Shown here piece by piece: positions 1 to 8,319 of a stretch of 64,000 bases of DNA. This stretch comes from Collimonas arenae (GTDB lineage: Bacteria; Pseudomonadota; Gammaproteobacteria; Burkholderiales; Burkholderiaceae_D). The first letter of the stretch is position 1; each line of letters begins with the position of its first letter. Where the stretch lies: NCBI RefSeq assembly GCF_001584165.1, contig NZ_CP013233.1, forward strand, positions 4,596,620-4,660,619, in the 5' to 3' direction. Below the pieces are notes generated by a model. That model saw nothing but the letters and a program-made list of their open reading frames with translations, was not told where the DNA came from and made no database searches. Position numbers and translations under genes: made by a program.

Positions 1-1089
1 GACCGGCGCCCGTGCAAACAGCAACAGGCCACAGGCGGCCATCAGCAAGCCGATCGCCAGTGGCCGCCGGATGCCGAAACGCATGACTAATTTGGCCGAG
101 ATGCCCAGTGAAAATACCGCCATGATCAGATTGGCCGGCAGGAATGCCAAGCCGACCTGCAACGGGTTGTAACCAAGCACCAGCTGCAGGTACAGCGCCG
201 ACAGGAAAAACCAGGCGAACATCGCCGCCGCCCACAACACACCCACCGCATTGGCCACCGCGACGTTACGCAACTGGAACAGGCGCAATGGCATCAGCGG
301 CGTGTGCACCCGCGTTTCGATCACCAGGAATGCCGCCAGCAATGCCACAGCCAGCGCCAGCTGGCCCAACGTGCGATACGAGGTCCAGCCGGCCTGGTTG
401 CCGTTGACGATCGCGTACACGGCGAGCATCAGCGCTGCCGTAACAGTGATGGCGCCAAACACGTCCAGATGCCGCGACAGCACCTGGCCGAGCGCAGCAG
501 GCAGCAAACGTCGCGACAGTATGATGACGACAATGCCGATCGGCAGGTTGACCAGGAAAATCCAGTGCCAGCTCAGGCTGGCGGTCAGCACGCCACCCAG
601 CATCGCGCCCAGGCTGCCGCCGCCGGCGCAGACGAAGCCATAGACTCCCATCGCCTTGGCGCGGTCGCCGTCCTCGGTAAACAAATCCATGATCAGCGAC
701 AAAGCCACCGCCGTCACCACCGCGCCGGCCAATCCCTGTACCGCGCGCGCTGCCAGCAAAAAGCCTTGTGTGCCGGACAAGCCGCAGGCCAGCGATGCCA
801 GTGTAAAAAGTGCAATCCCGATCAGGAACAAGCGCCGGTGCCCATACAGATCGCCGAGGCGGCCGCCCAGCAGCAGGAAGCCGCCAAAGGTCAGCATATA
901 GGCGTTCACCACCCAGGCCAGCGAAGTATCTGAGAAACGCAGGTCGGTCTTGATCGATGGCAGCGCGACGTTGACGATCGTGGTGTCGAGCACAATCATC
1001 AGCACGCCAAGACACAGCACGATCAGCGCCAGCCAGCGGCGGTCGTGATGCACGCCTGCACCGGCGTGATGAATGGAAGGGTTACTCAT
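1..1089 (-). CDS. MFS transporter of the DHA2 (EmrB/QacA) type, 3' end outside window
   Basis: Inner-membrane proton-driven exporter of the 14-helix drug:H+ antiporter family, probably for toxic organic compounds; the substrate cannot be read from sequence. The first 363 residues are visible and the frame stays open to the window edge. Residues 34-44 read LDTTIVNVALP, the signature of the DHA2 group in helix 1. Residues 75-87 carry the loop 2-3 MFS motif with GGRLGDLYGHRR. Hydrophobic segments follow at regular spacing. The start is the ATG at 1089, preceded by GGAGAGA. A second transporter gene (EamA) lies upstream on the same strand about 125 bp away, so co-transcription is uncertain. Family assignment is firm. 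Confidence 0.9.
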   Translation of the reverse strand, partial: MSNPSIHHAGAGVHHDRRWLALIVLCLGVLMIVLDTTIVNVALPSIKTDLRFSDTSLAWVVNAYMLTFGGFLLLGGRLGDLYGHRRLFLIGIALFTLASLACGLSGTQGFLLAARAVQGLAGAVVTAVALSLIMDLFTEDGDRAKAMGVYGFVCAGGGSLGAMLGGVLTASLSWHWIFLVNLPIGIVVIILSRRLLPAALGQVLSRHLDVFGAITVTAALMLAVYAIVNGNQAGWTSYRTLGQLALAVALLAAFLVIETRVHTPLMPLRLFQLRNVAVANAVGVLWAAAMFAWFFLSALYLQLVLGYNPLQVGLAFLPANLIMAVFSLGISAKLVMRFGIRRPLAIGLLMAACGLLLFARAPV

Positions 1090-1213
1090 GGCCAGTCTCT
1101 CCAAAGATGGCGGGCTCTGTTCTGCAAGAGGCAACGAGCCACGGATTCAGGGGCCTCGCTAGCTAATCGAACAGCCACTGCCAAAATCGACATGCAGACT
1201 GCACAATGATTAC

Positions 1214-2113
1214 TCAGCCACGCTGCCAATTCACCAACACGATGCCGCTCAAGACCAGCAGCGCGCCGAACACAAACGGCATGCCGATCGGATCGTCCAG
1301 CAGCAGCACGCCGAAACTGACGCCGAACAATGGCGTCAGGAATGAAAACACGGTCAGCCGCGACGCCAGGTAGCGGCGCAGCATCCAGAACCAGGTCAGG
1401 AAGCTACCAAAGGCCACGATCAGCGACTGGAACACCAGGCTGGCCCACATGAGGCTGCTCAGCGGCGCCACGTCAGCCTGGCCCGTGAGCAGCGCCAGCA
1501 GCGGCAACGTCACCGCCGCGACGGTCAGTTGATACCACAGGGTCATGCTAGGCGCGGCATTGGACAGCACGCTACGCTTGATCATGATGGTGGTCGCCGC
1601 CCAGAACACAGCCGCCAGCACGCCGAGCGCATCGCCGATCAAGGTGTGACTGAAACCGGCGCCGGCTTCGAAGCCACCGGCAAACGCCACGGTGATGCCG
1701 GCAAAAGCCGCAAGCACGCCCAGCCACTGGGTCAGGCCGAAACGTTCGCCCGGCACCAGCCAGTGTAAGCCGAGCACGGTGAAAATCGGCGCGGTGTAGA
1801 CGAACACCGACATGTGCGAAGCGGTGGTGTAATTCAAGCCGATCGACACGCACAGGAATTCGCCGGCGAACAGCAGGCCGGTAACCAATCCCGGCCAGAA
1901 ACTGCCATCGGTCAGCGAGAATTTGCTGCCGCGCCACCACATCAGGCCGCTCACCAGCAACGCCGCCACCGCCGAACGCAAACCGTTCTGCAAGATCGGC
2001 GAAATGCTCGGCGCCGCCACCTTGATCGCTACCTGCTGCAAACCCCAGCAGGTACACAGGATCAACATCAGGCTCATGGCCAAGCCGTCGAGCGGCTTGC
2101 GGGAGGTAGGCAT
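1214..2113 (-). CDS. EamA/DMT-family transporter (RhaT/YdcZ-like permease)
   Basis: A 299-residue inner-membrane protein with ten predicted hydrophobic segments arranged as two EamA repeats (about residues 13-145 and 158-293), the normal architecture and length for drug/metabolite exporters. Members export amino acids or other metabolites, but the substrate of this one cannot be inferred. The ATG at 2113 follows a GGAGG-like stretch just within the leader and the first helix begins about 13 residues in. The adjacent MFS gene on the same strand suggests a small exporter cluster. No regulator is next to it. Confidence 0.88.
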   Translation of the reverse strand: MPTSRKPLDGLAMSLMLILCTCWGLQQVAIKVAAPSISPILQNGLRSAVAALLVSGLMWWRGSKFSLTDGSFWPGLVTGLLFAGEFLCVSIGLNYTTASHMSVFVYTAPIFTVLGLHWLVPGERFGLTQWLGVLAAFAGITVAFAGGFEAGAGFSHTLIGDALGVLAAVFWAATTIMIKRSVLSNAAPSMTLWYQLTVAAVTLPLLALLTGQADVAPLSSLMWASLVFQSLIVAFGSFLTWFWMLRRYLASRLTVFSFLTPLFGVSFGVLLLDDPIGMPFVFGALLVLSGIVLVNWQRG

Positions 2114-2383
2114 ATTGCTATCTTTCGGAAACGGCGCGGCGCTTCATTATTGAAGCGGTGGCGCGCCAATGGTTTGTCATAAATGTCATTTTACTCAGCG
2201 CCGATTTGTGCCTATCATCAGCGTGATTGGCCGACGCATTGCAGCCTTAACGGCAAGATGCATCCGCTCTGTAAGAGATTGAATCCCGATTGCAAGGAGT
2301 ACGCTTGAAAGCAGCTGTCTTTATTCTTCGGAGCACATCAACATCTGGCGGAGTCCATCATTATAGATAAGCCAGCACATGAG

Positions 2384-3535
2384 TTGTCGCCTAGTCCGAC
2401 CTTTCCGCACCGTCCCCGCAAACTTTTACTGTTAAGTGTCTCCGCCGGCGCCGGCCACATGCGCGCCGCTGAGGCGCTCAAGGCGCACGCGGCGATTGAA
2501 TTCCCGGATACCGAAGCAGTACATCTGGATGCCATGGATTTCGTGCCGGCCGGTTTCCGCGCGGTGTACACCGATCTCTACCTGCACCTGGTTAACCGGC
2601 ACCCGGCGCTGTGGGGTTATGTCTATCAAAAAAGTGACACCGCGCTAAGCAGTTCGCCTGGCCAGAAATTGCGGCGCGCGATCGAGCGCATCAGTACCCG
2701 GCCGCTGCGCGCGGCGATCCGGGCGGCCGCGCCGGACGCCATCATCTGCACCCATTTCCTGCCGGCCGAATTGCTGGCGCGTGAAATCGGCAAGCAGCGC
2801 GTGACCTGCCCGGTCTGGGTGCAGGTGACCGATTTCGACCTGCACAGCATGTGGCTGCAGCCGCACATGCGCGGCTATTTCGCCGCCACCGAAGAAATCG
2901 CCTATCGCATGCGCACCCGCGGACTGGCCGCCGATGCGGTGCACGTGACCGGCATTCCCATCATGCCGGGCTTCGGCTATCCACTGGAGCGGCAACGCTG
3001 TGCGGCGCTGTTCGGCCTCGATCCGCAACGCAAGACCATATTGATGATGTCTGGCGGCGCCGGCATCGGCGGCCTCGACAAGACCGTCCAGCGACTGCTG
3101 ACCTTGCCCGAAGATTTCCAGCTGGTGGCGCTGGCCGGCAAGAATGCGGCAATGCTGGCCAGCTTGCAGGAACTGGCGGCGGCGCATCCGGGCCGGCTGT
3201 TCCCGTTTGGCTTCACCAGCCAGGTTGAACAGCTGATGGCTTGCGCTGACCTGGCGATCACCAAACCAGGCGGCCTGACCACATCCGAATGCTTGGCGAT
3301 GGGCGTACCGATGATCATCCATTCACCGATCCCGGGTCAGGAAGAACGCAACGCCGATTACTTGCTGGAACAGGGCGCAGCACTGAAAGCCATTGATCTG
3401 ACCGCGCTCGAATATCGCGTGCGTCAACTGCTGCAGCAGCCAGAGCTGCTGCAGCGCCTGAAACAACGCAGCCTGGCATTGGGAAAACCCGATGCTGGCC
3501 GTAGCGTATTACAAACCGTACTGAGCAAACTATGA
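2384..3535 (+). CDS. MGDG synthase-like glycosyltransferase (GT28 type)
   Basis: A 383-residue GT-B glycosyltransferase of the diacylglycerol glucosyl/galactosyl-transferase (MGDG synthase, MurG-related) family. These transfer a sugar from a nucleotide sugar to diacylglycerol at the cytoplasmic face of the membrane. The N-terminal domain has the family motif SVSAGAGHMRAAEAL (residues about 18-32). The C-terminal domain has MSGGAG near residue 221 and TKPGGLTTSE near 292, the nucleotide-sugar binding region. The start is uncertain: TTG 2384 is the first start codon in the open frame (a stop lies at 2306) and its ribosome site is weak. The stop overlaps the next gene's start by four bases (ATGA), so the two are translationally coupled. 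Glycolipid synthesis under phosphate limitation is a family-based guess. Confidence 0.75.
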   Translation: MSPSPTFPHRPRKLLLLSVSAGAGHMRAAEALKAHAAIEFPDTEAVHLDAMDFVPAGFRAVYTDLYLHLVNRHPALWGYVYQKSDTALSSSPGQKLRRAIERISTRPLRAAIRAAAPDAIICTHFLPAELLAREIGKQRVTCPVWVQVTDFDLHSMWLQPHMRGYFAATEEIAYRMRTRGLAADAVHVTGIPIMPGFGYPLERQRCAALFGLDPQRKTILMMSGGAGIGGLDKTVQRLLTLPEDFQLVALAGKNAAMLASLQELAAAHPGRLFPFGFTSQVEQLMACADLAITKPGGLTTSECLAMGVPMIIHSPIPGQEERNADYLLEQGAALKAIDLTALEYRVRQLLQQPELLQRLKQRSLALGKPDAGRSVLQTVLSKL

Positions 3536-4032
3536 CGACATCTTTCCGCCGCCTGTTCGGCATGCTGTTCTGGGCAGTGCTGAGCGCCTTCTTTTTCGCC
3601 AACGTCGAAATCCAGATCGAAGGCGCCGCCGGCTGGGCCGCCAACCTGCCGACCTGGCGCATCGAGCATCACTGGTTGCTCGACATCTTTTGGGGCGGCC
3701 GCGCCATGACCGGTTACCACGCCTGGATCTTCCCATTCATTGCACTAATGTTCCATTATCCGATCTGGTTCAACGGCAGTTGGGACTGGCGCGGCGAATG
3801 TCGCATCATGGCTTCCATCATGACCTTCTGGATCAGCGAAGACTGGCTTTGGTTTGTCCTCAATCCCGCTTATGGGCTGGCGCGCTTCAACCCAGCCGAC
3901 GTGCCGTGGCACAAGCACTGGCTGGGTGCAGTGCCTGTCGACTACTGGATTTATTCGGCGGCGGCGATCGTGTTGCTGTGGCTGGCGGAACGCAAACCGC
4001 GTTCGGTGCAAATAGCGCTGAGCCGCAGCTAG
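3532..4032 (+). CDS. uncharacterised four-helix membrane protein coupled to the glycosyltransferase
   Basis: A 166-residue protein I do not recognise. Hydrophobic segments lie at about residues 7-24, 62-80, 92-110 and 136-153. It is very rich in Trp, His and Phe, and many aromatic residues and histidines sit near the predicted membrane faces (for example HHW at 46-48, HKHW at 127-130). Its ATG overlaps the stop of the glycosyltransferase gene by four bases, which implies coupled translation and a shared role, perhaps in presenting or moving a lipid substrate. That role is inference from position only. Confidence 0.7.
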   Translation: MTTSFRRLFGMLFWAVLSAFFFANVEIQIEGAAGWAANLPTWRIEHHWLLDIFWGGRAMTGYHAWIFPFIALMFHYPIWFNGSWDWRGECRIMASIMTFWISEDWLWFVLNPAYGLARFNPADVPWHKHWLGAVPVDYWIYSAAAIVLLWLAERKPRSVQIALSRS

Positions 4033-4044
4033 CCTGGTGATCGA

Positions 4045-4134
4045 TATGTGAATCTCTGGTTCTGTATAGAAGTAGAGATTCATATAGGTATTGTAAAAAC
4101 AATTGGAACTTGGTAAATTGCGCTCCCGTTCCAA
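4045..4134. promoter_or_regulatory. hairpin and inverted repeat upstream of the GntR gene
   Basis: Two symmetric structures lie between the membrane-protein gene and the tandem repeat. The first pairs TGAATCTCT (4049-4057) with AGAGATTCA (4074-4082), and inside it TTCT (4060-4063) pairs with AGAA (4068-4071), so it can form a long hairpin with a four-base loop. The second is TTGGAAC (about 4102-4108) facing GTTCCAA (about 4128-4134). GntR regulators bind short inverted repeats and often control themselves, so the second repeat is a candidate operator. The first could end the upstream transcript, though no T run follows. Confidence 0.45.
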
Positions 4135-4160
4135 GTTTGAAATGTTGTTAATGCTGATCA

Positions 4161-4276
4161 AAAAAAGTGCAAAAAATGCGTCTCTGCCGAAAAAAAACGC
4201 GTCTCTCTCCAAAAAAAACACGCCTCTCCTGAAAAAAAACGCGTCTCTCTCGCAAAAAATACGTCTCTCCCTTTGG
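4161..4276 (+). repeat. A8-containing tandem repeat, about five copies of a 19-23 bp unit
   Basis: Imperfect tandem repeat with a unit close to eight A residues followed by CGCGTCTCTCTCC. Units begin near 4171, 4190, 4211, 4232 and 4254 with lengths of 19, 21, 21, 22 and about 23 bases; a partial unit starts at 4161. In one frame it encodes a Lys-Lys-Asn-Ala-Ser-Leu-Ser heptad. The array runs right up to the predicted TTG start of the GntR gene. Long A tracts and tandem units are prone to slippage. Confidence 0.8.
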
Positions 4277-4998
4277 AAAATGGGTCTGATCCGCGCTTGC
4301 CGCGCTACCTCCAGGTCCGTGACGATCTGCTGCAAAGAATCACTTTGCGTAGCTGGGCAGCCGATGAAGCGCTGCCGTCCGAAGATAAATTGGCCGCTGA
4401 ATATGAAATCGCTGTCGGCACCATGCGCAAGGTGCTGGACGCGCTGGTCACCGATGGCGTTGTCGATCGCGTGCGAGGACGCGGGACGTTTGTCGCGCGC
4501 GCTGCCGAACGCTCTTCGATGCTGCGTTTCGTGCGCCTCCACGGCAAGACCAAAAATCCGCTGCCGACAGCACAAATCCGTTCGATGACAACCGAGGTGC
4601 CACCGGTTGCAGTGGCTGACAAACTCAAACTCAAGCCGCGCGACAAGGCGCTGTATCTGCATCGCACCCGTTCTTTGGACGACGAAATCGTGCTGTCAGA
4701 ACACATCTGGCTGCCGCTGGCGCGCTTCAGGAAGCTACAAAAATACCTAAAAAGCAACTCTCCGGCATCCCTGTATCCGGTCTACGAGAGTGAATGCGAC
4801 GTGCTGGTCTCGCGCGCCATTGACGACCTGACGGCGAAGCCGCTGAACCGCGCCAATGCTGCCGTGTTCAAGCTGAAAACCAAGACCGTGGCGATCTGCG
4901 TGGAGCGGCTGATGCTGGATCACGCCGGCGAACCGGTTGAGTGGCGCACATCCTTTGTCCCGGCGGAGCGCTTCCAGTACACGGCGGAAGTCCGCTAA
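4273..4998 (+). CDS. GntR-family (HutC/UTRA type) transcriptional regulator
   Basis: A DNA-binding regulator of the HutC subfamily. The winged-helix domain covers about residues 8-75 (RYLQVRDDLLQRI at the start, then the recognition region EDKLAAEYEIAVGTMRKVLDAL and the wing RGRGTFVA). A UTRA ligand-binding domain covers about residues 95-235. The only start codon in this open frame ahead of the HTH is TTG 4273, which lacks a Shine-Dalgarno sequence and sits at the end of the tandem repeat. The neighbouring frame from ATG 4142 or 4151 reads through the repeat as a Lys/Ser-rich peptide and would join this frame if one base were added, for example in the CCC at 4269-4271. The true N-terminus is therefore unsure. 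The ligand is unknown. Confidence 0.8.
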   Translation: MENGSDPRLPRYLQVRDDLLQRITLRSWAADEALPSEDKLAAEYEIAVGTMRKVLDALVTDGVVDRVRGRGTFVARAAERSSMLRFVRLHGKTKNPLPTAQIRSMTTEVPPVAVADKLKLKPRDKALYLHRTRSLDDEIVLSEHIWLPLARFRKLQKYLKSNSPASLYPVYESECDVLVSRAIDDLTAKPLNRANAAVFKLKTKTVAICVERLMLDHAGEPVEWRTSFVPAERFQYTAEVR

Positions 4999-5008
4999 TC
5001 ATTAGCCC

Positions 5009-5036
5009 GGCAGGGGATAACGGGGCAGGGGATAAC
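5009..5036 (+). repeat. short direct repeat (GGCAGGGGATAAC twice)
   Basis: GGCAGGGGATAAC occurs at 5009-5021 and 5024-5036, a 15-bp period, directly after the GntR stop codon. A related inverse sequence (TTATCCCCTGCCC) occurs near 39440. No function is evident. Confidence 0.5.
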
Positions 5037-5160
5037 CCTGCTGCACGCCATCCGCGCCAGCGGTCGATTCACGACGTATTCCTGCATTTCGTCGCTTTCC
5101 GCTACTCCCGCATCTGCAGCGACCAGATAATCGCTGCAGATCAATCAACGGGAGTACAAC

Positions 5161-5691
5161 ATGCTGGCACAAATCATTTCACACACCCCACTTTGGGTCT
5201 GGGCGCTGCTGGCCTTCCTGGTCTATCGCGGCCTCCTGGCCAGCGTTGATCGTGAAGTCACGCTGAGAAAGATATCCGTCATCCCTCTGGTGATGCTGGC
5301 GCTGTCCTGGCAGGGTATGTCGGCGATTTTCGGCATCACGCCGCTGACCGCGCTGTGCTGGTGCGCCAGCGCTGCCGTCGCCGTAGCCCTCAACTGGCGT
5401 CTGTTCCGCAGTGACCGTGTGATTCCTTATCCGGAACGCGGCGTGTTGTTCCAGCGCGGCAGCTGGTTGCCGCTGGTGTTAATGATGGGGATTTTCGTGA
5501 CCAAATACACGGTTGCCGTGCTGATTGCGGTCCAGCCGCAGCTGGCGCACGAAAGCGCTTTCGTCGCAACGGTGTGCGCACTGTATGGCATATTCAACGG
5601 CATGTTCATCGGCCGCCTGCTGCGCGTCATTACGCTGTATCGCGAAGCTGAAATGAGCGGCACTGCCTATCGCGGGCAAGTCGGCGGCTGA
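5161..5691 (+). CDS. DUF6622-like integral membrane protein
   Basis: A 176-residue membrane protein with about five hydrophobic segments (near residues 8-25, 37-55, 60-80, 100-122 and 131-150). It resembles small uncharacterised membrane proteins of proteobacteria of the DUF6622 kind; that match is from recall rather than a search. The ATG at 5161 has a good ribosome site (CGGGAG, spacing about seven). The gene stands alone after the GntR regulator on the same strand, about 160 bp downstream, and could be its target, but nothing in the sequence proves this. Confidence 0.65.
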   Translation: MLAQIISHTPLWVWALLAFLVYRGLLASVDREVTLRKISVIPLVMLALSWQGMSAIFGITPLTALCWCASAAVAVALNWRLFRSDRVIPYPERGVLFQRGSWLPLVLMMGIFVTKYTVAVLIAVQPQLAHESAFVATVCALYGIFNGMFIGRLLRVITLYREAEMSGTAYRGQVGG

Positions 5692-5708
5692 TCCGTAGCT
5701 GGCCAAGT

Positions 5709-5742
5709 CAAAAAAAATGCCGACCGGATAAGCGGTCGGCAA
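5709..5742 (-). terminator. rho-independent terminator of cstA-ybdD
   Basis: GCCGACC (5719-5725) pairs with GGTCGGC (5734-5740) around an eight-base loop. Read on the minus strand the stem is followed by a run of seven T residues. It lies about 50 bp beyond the ybdD stop, as expected for the end of the cstA-ybdD transcript. Confidence 0.85.
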
Positions 5743-5794
5743 ACACATCCCCCATAGGATGCAAAACTACTCAAATCTACGTGGAGCACCGCTC

Positions 5795-5995
5795 TCAGCA
5801 GCAGCGTCCCACCCGGCCATTGCCGCCATAACGGGCTTCCTGGCGCTCCTTGAAAAACTCTTCGTAACTCATCATCGGTTCACCGGGATGGGTGTTCTCC
5901 ATGTGCGTGACGTAAGTGCCGTACTCGGGCAAACCCACCATCAACCGCATGGTTTGCCCGAGATAGCGTCCCGCTTTCGACAGTTCTTCCAGCAT
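5795..5995 (-). CDS. ybdD: YbdD/YjiX family small protein, partner of CstA
   Basis: A 66-residue protein that matches the YbdD/YjiX family (DUF466): residues include GLPEYGTYVTHM and the C-terminal end RVGRCC, both typical. The family is almost always encoded directly after a CstA/BtsT transporter and is thought to be an accessory of pyruvate uptake. The ATG at 5995 lies only ten bases after the cstA stop codon, so the two are one operon. Longer in-frame extensions upstream overlap cstA and are not needed to match family length. Confidence 0.88.
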   Translation of the reverse strand: MLEELSKAGRYLGQTMRLMVGLPEYGTYVTHMENTHPGEPMMSYEEFFKERQEARYGGNGRVGRCC

Positions 5996-6005
5996 GCTTG
6001 GCCTT

Positions 6006-8078
6006 TCAGGCTGACGGCAGGGCACTTGCCGGCAGCGATTCGAATGGCGTTTCCTTGGTGCTCGGCTTGTTGACTGCGCGTGCCGCCAGCACCGTCTTGA
6101 TGCCAAACCCGAGGATACTGAGCAGCACCAGGATGAAGAAACCAGCCAGGCCGGCATCCAGGTAGTCGTTGAAAATCACCTGCTGCATCTGCGCGATTGA
6201 CTTGGCCGGCGCCAGCAATTTGCCGTCCGCCAGCGCCGCCTGGTATTTCTCGGCATGCGCCAGGAAGCCGACGCGCGGATTGGCGTCGAACATCTTTTGC
6301 CAGCCGGCCGTCAGCGTGCAGATCAGAATCCAGATGGTCGGCAAGATGGTGACCCAGGCGAAGCGGTCGCGCTTCATCTTGAACAGCACGCAGGTCGCCA
6401 GGATCAGCGCAATTCCCGCCAGCATCTGGTTGGAAATGCCGAACAGCGGCCACAAGGTGTTGATGCCGCCCAACGGATCGACCACGCCCTGGTACAGGAA
6501 ATAACCCCAGCCGGCGACACACAATGCGGTTGCGATCAGGCTGGCCGGCACCGAATCGATCTTGCGCATGGAAGGCACGAAGGTGCCGAGCAGGTCTTGC
6601 AGCATGAAGCGGCCGGCGCGGGTGCCGGCATCCACCGCGGTCAGGATGAACAGCGCCTCAAACAGGATCGCAAAGTGGTACCAGAACGCCATCATGACTT
6701 GGCCACCGCCGATGCTCGACAGGATGTGCGCCATGCCGACCGCCAGGGTCGGCGCACCGCCGGCGCGTGAAATGATGCTGTGCTCGCCGACATCCTTGGC
6801 TACCTGCGCCAGCATTTCCGGCGTCACGTAGAAGCCCCATTGCGACACCGCCTGCGCAGCCGAATCGACGGTAGTACCGATCAGTGCCGCCGGGCTGTTC
6901 ATGGCGAAGTATACGCCCGGCTCGATACAGGAAGCAGCGATCAGCGCCATGATGGCGACGAACGATTCCATCAGCATCGCGCCGTAGCCGATGAAGCGCG
7001 CGTGGCGTTCGTTTTCCAGCAATTTGGGCGTGGTGCCGGAAGCAATCAGCGCATGGAAGCCGGATACCGCGCCGCAAGCGATGGTAATGAACAGGAAAGG
7101 AAACAAGCTACCCGACCAGACCGGGCCGGAGCCGTCCATGAACTGGGTAAAAGCCGGCATCTTCAGCGTCGGTGCGACGAACACGATGCCCAGCGCCAGG
7201 CCGACGATGGTGCCGATCTTGAGAAAGGTCGACAAGTAATCGCGCGGCGCCAGCAGCAACCACACCGGCAGCACCGAAGCGATGAAGCCGTAACCGATCA
7301 ACATCCAGGTCAATTCCTTGCCGGTGAAGGTAAACATCGCAGACAACACCGGATGGTCATGCACATACTGGCCGCCGACAATCGCCAGCATCAACAACAC
7401 AAAGCCGATCAGCGAAATCTCGCCAACCCGGCCCGGACGCAGGTAGCGGGTGTAGACGCCCATGAACAATGCAATCGGGATGGTCGCCGCCACCGTGAAA
7501 GTACCCCACGGCGATTCCGCCAGCGCCTTGACCACGATCAGCGCCAGCACCGCCAGGATGATCACCATGATCATGAACGTACCGAGCAATGCGATCACGC
7601 CCGGAATCGGTCCTAGCTCGGACTTGATCAGGTCGCCAAGGGAACGGCCGTCGCGCCGGGTCGAGATGAACAGCACCATCAGATCCTGCACTGCACCGGC
7701 AAACACCACGCCGGCCAGTATCCATAACATGCCTGGCAGATAACCCATCTGCGCCGCCAGCACCGGACCGACCAACGGGCCGGCGCCGGCAATCGCCGCA
7801 AAATGATGGCCGAACAAGACGTTCTTGTTGGTCGGCACATAATCCAGCCCGTCGTTGTATTTGTACGCGGGCGTCATCCGTGTGGCGTCGAGGCCGAGCA
7901 CCTTGTCGGAAATATACAGGCTGTAGAAACGGTAGGCGATCAGATAGACGCAGACTGCGGCAATCACGATCCAGATGGCGCTGATGGATTCGCCGCGCTG
8001 CAGGCCGATATAGCCAAACGCGAATGCACCGAGCAGGGCCAGCGCAAGCCAGCCCATTTTTGAAAATAGACGATTCAT
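6006..8078 (-). CDS. cstA: carbon starvation protein A, peptide/pyruvate transporter
   Basis: A 690-residue inner-membrane transporter of the CstA family with about 16-18 hydrophobic segments. In enterobacteria CstA and its paralogue BtsT take up pyruvate and peptides and are induced when carbon runs out. Family hallmarks seen include FYSLYISDKVLGLD, HHFAAIAGAGPLVGPVLAAQMG and GFHALIASGTTPKLL. Length agrees with the family (about 690-720). The ATG at 8078 has a strong upstream GGGAGGAG. It heads the cstA-ybdD unit and is divergent from a two-component system that probably controls it (inference from position). Confidence 0.95.
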   Translation of the reverse strand: MNRLFSKMGWLALALLGAFAFGYIGLQRGESISAIWIVIAAVCVYLIAYRFYSLYISDKVLGLDATRMTPAYKYNDGLDYVPTNKNVLFGHHFAAIAGAGPLVGPVLAAQMGYLPGMLWILAGVVFAGAVQDLMVLFISTRRDGRSLGDLIKSELGPIPGVIALLGTFMIMVIILAVLALIVVKALAESPWGTFTVAATIPIALFMGVYTRYLRPGRVGEISLIGFVLLMLAIVGGQYVHDHPVLSAMFTFTGKELTWMLIGYGFIASVLPVWLLLAPRDYLSTFLKIGTIVGLALGIVFVAPTLKMPAFTQFMDGSGPVWSGSLFPFLFITIACGAVSGFHALIASGTTPKLLENERHARFIGYGAMLMESFVAIMALIAASCIEPGVYFAMNSPAALIGTTVDSAAQAVSQWGFYVTPEMLAQVAKDVGEHSIISRAGGAPTLAVGMAHILSSIGGGQVMMAFWYHFAILFEALFILTAVDAGTRAGRFMLQDLLGTFVPSMRKIDSVPASLIATALCVAGWGYFLYQGVVDPLGGINTLWPLFGISNQMLAGIALILATCVLFKMKRDRFAWVTILPTIWILICTLTAGWQKMFDANPRVGFLAHAEKYQAALADGKLLAPAKSIAQMQQVIFNDYLDAGLAGFFILVLLSILGFGIKTVLAARAVNKPSTKETPFESLPASALPSA

Positions 8079-8319
8079 TGTTCTCCTCCCAACCGGGAAT
8101 GAATTTGTGAAATATTGTTTTTATTGATAGAGGGCGATTTGCCAGGACGCAAAAACTCCCCCGAATGTAGCCGGCCAAGTATTTGGCAAATGCGGGTTGG
8201 GAACAAGCGAGGAACTACGCAGCATTTCTAGGTAGAACTACGTATACGCGGTTGTCGGTGCAAGCCCGGCGGCCAAGGGATTTTGTGGATTCCCATGCAT
8301 TTCCGAGTAAAGTAGCGCC

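Noticed and set aside
4103..4588. 161-codon frame through the tandem repeat, out of frame with GntR
   Set aside because: After the repeat it reads as noise across the GntR domain. Only its N-terminal part could be real, and then only as an extension of GntR.
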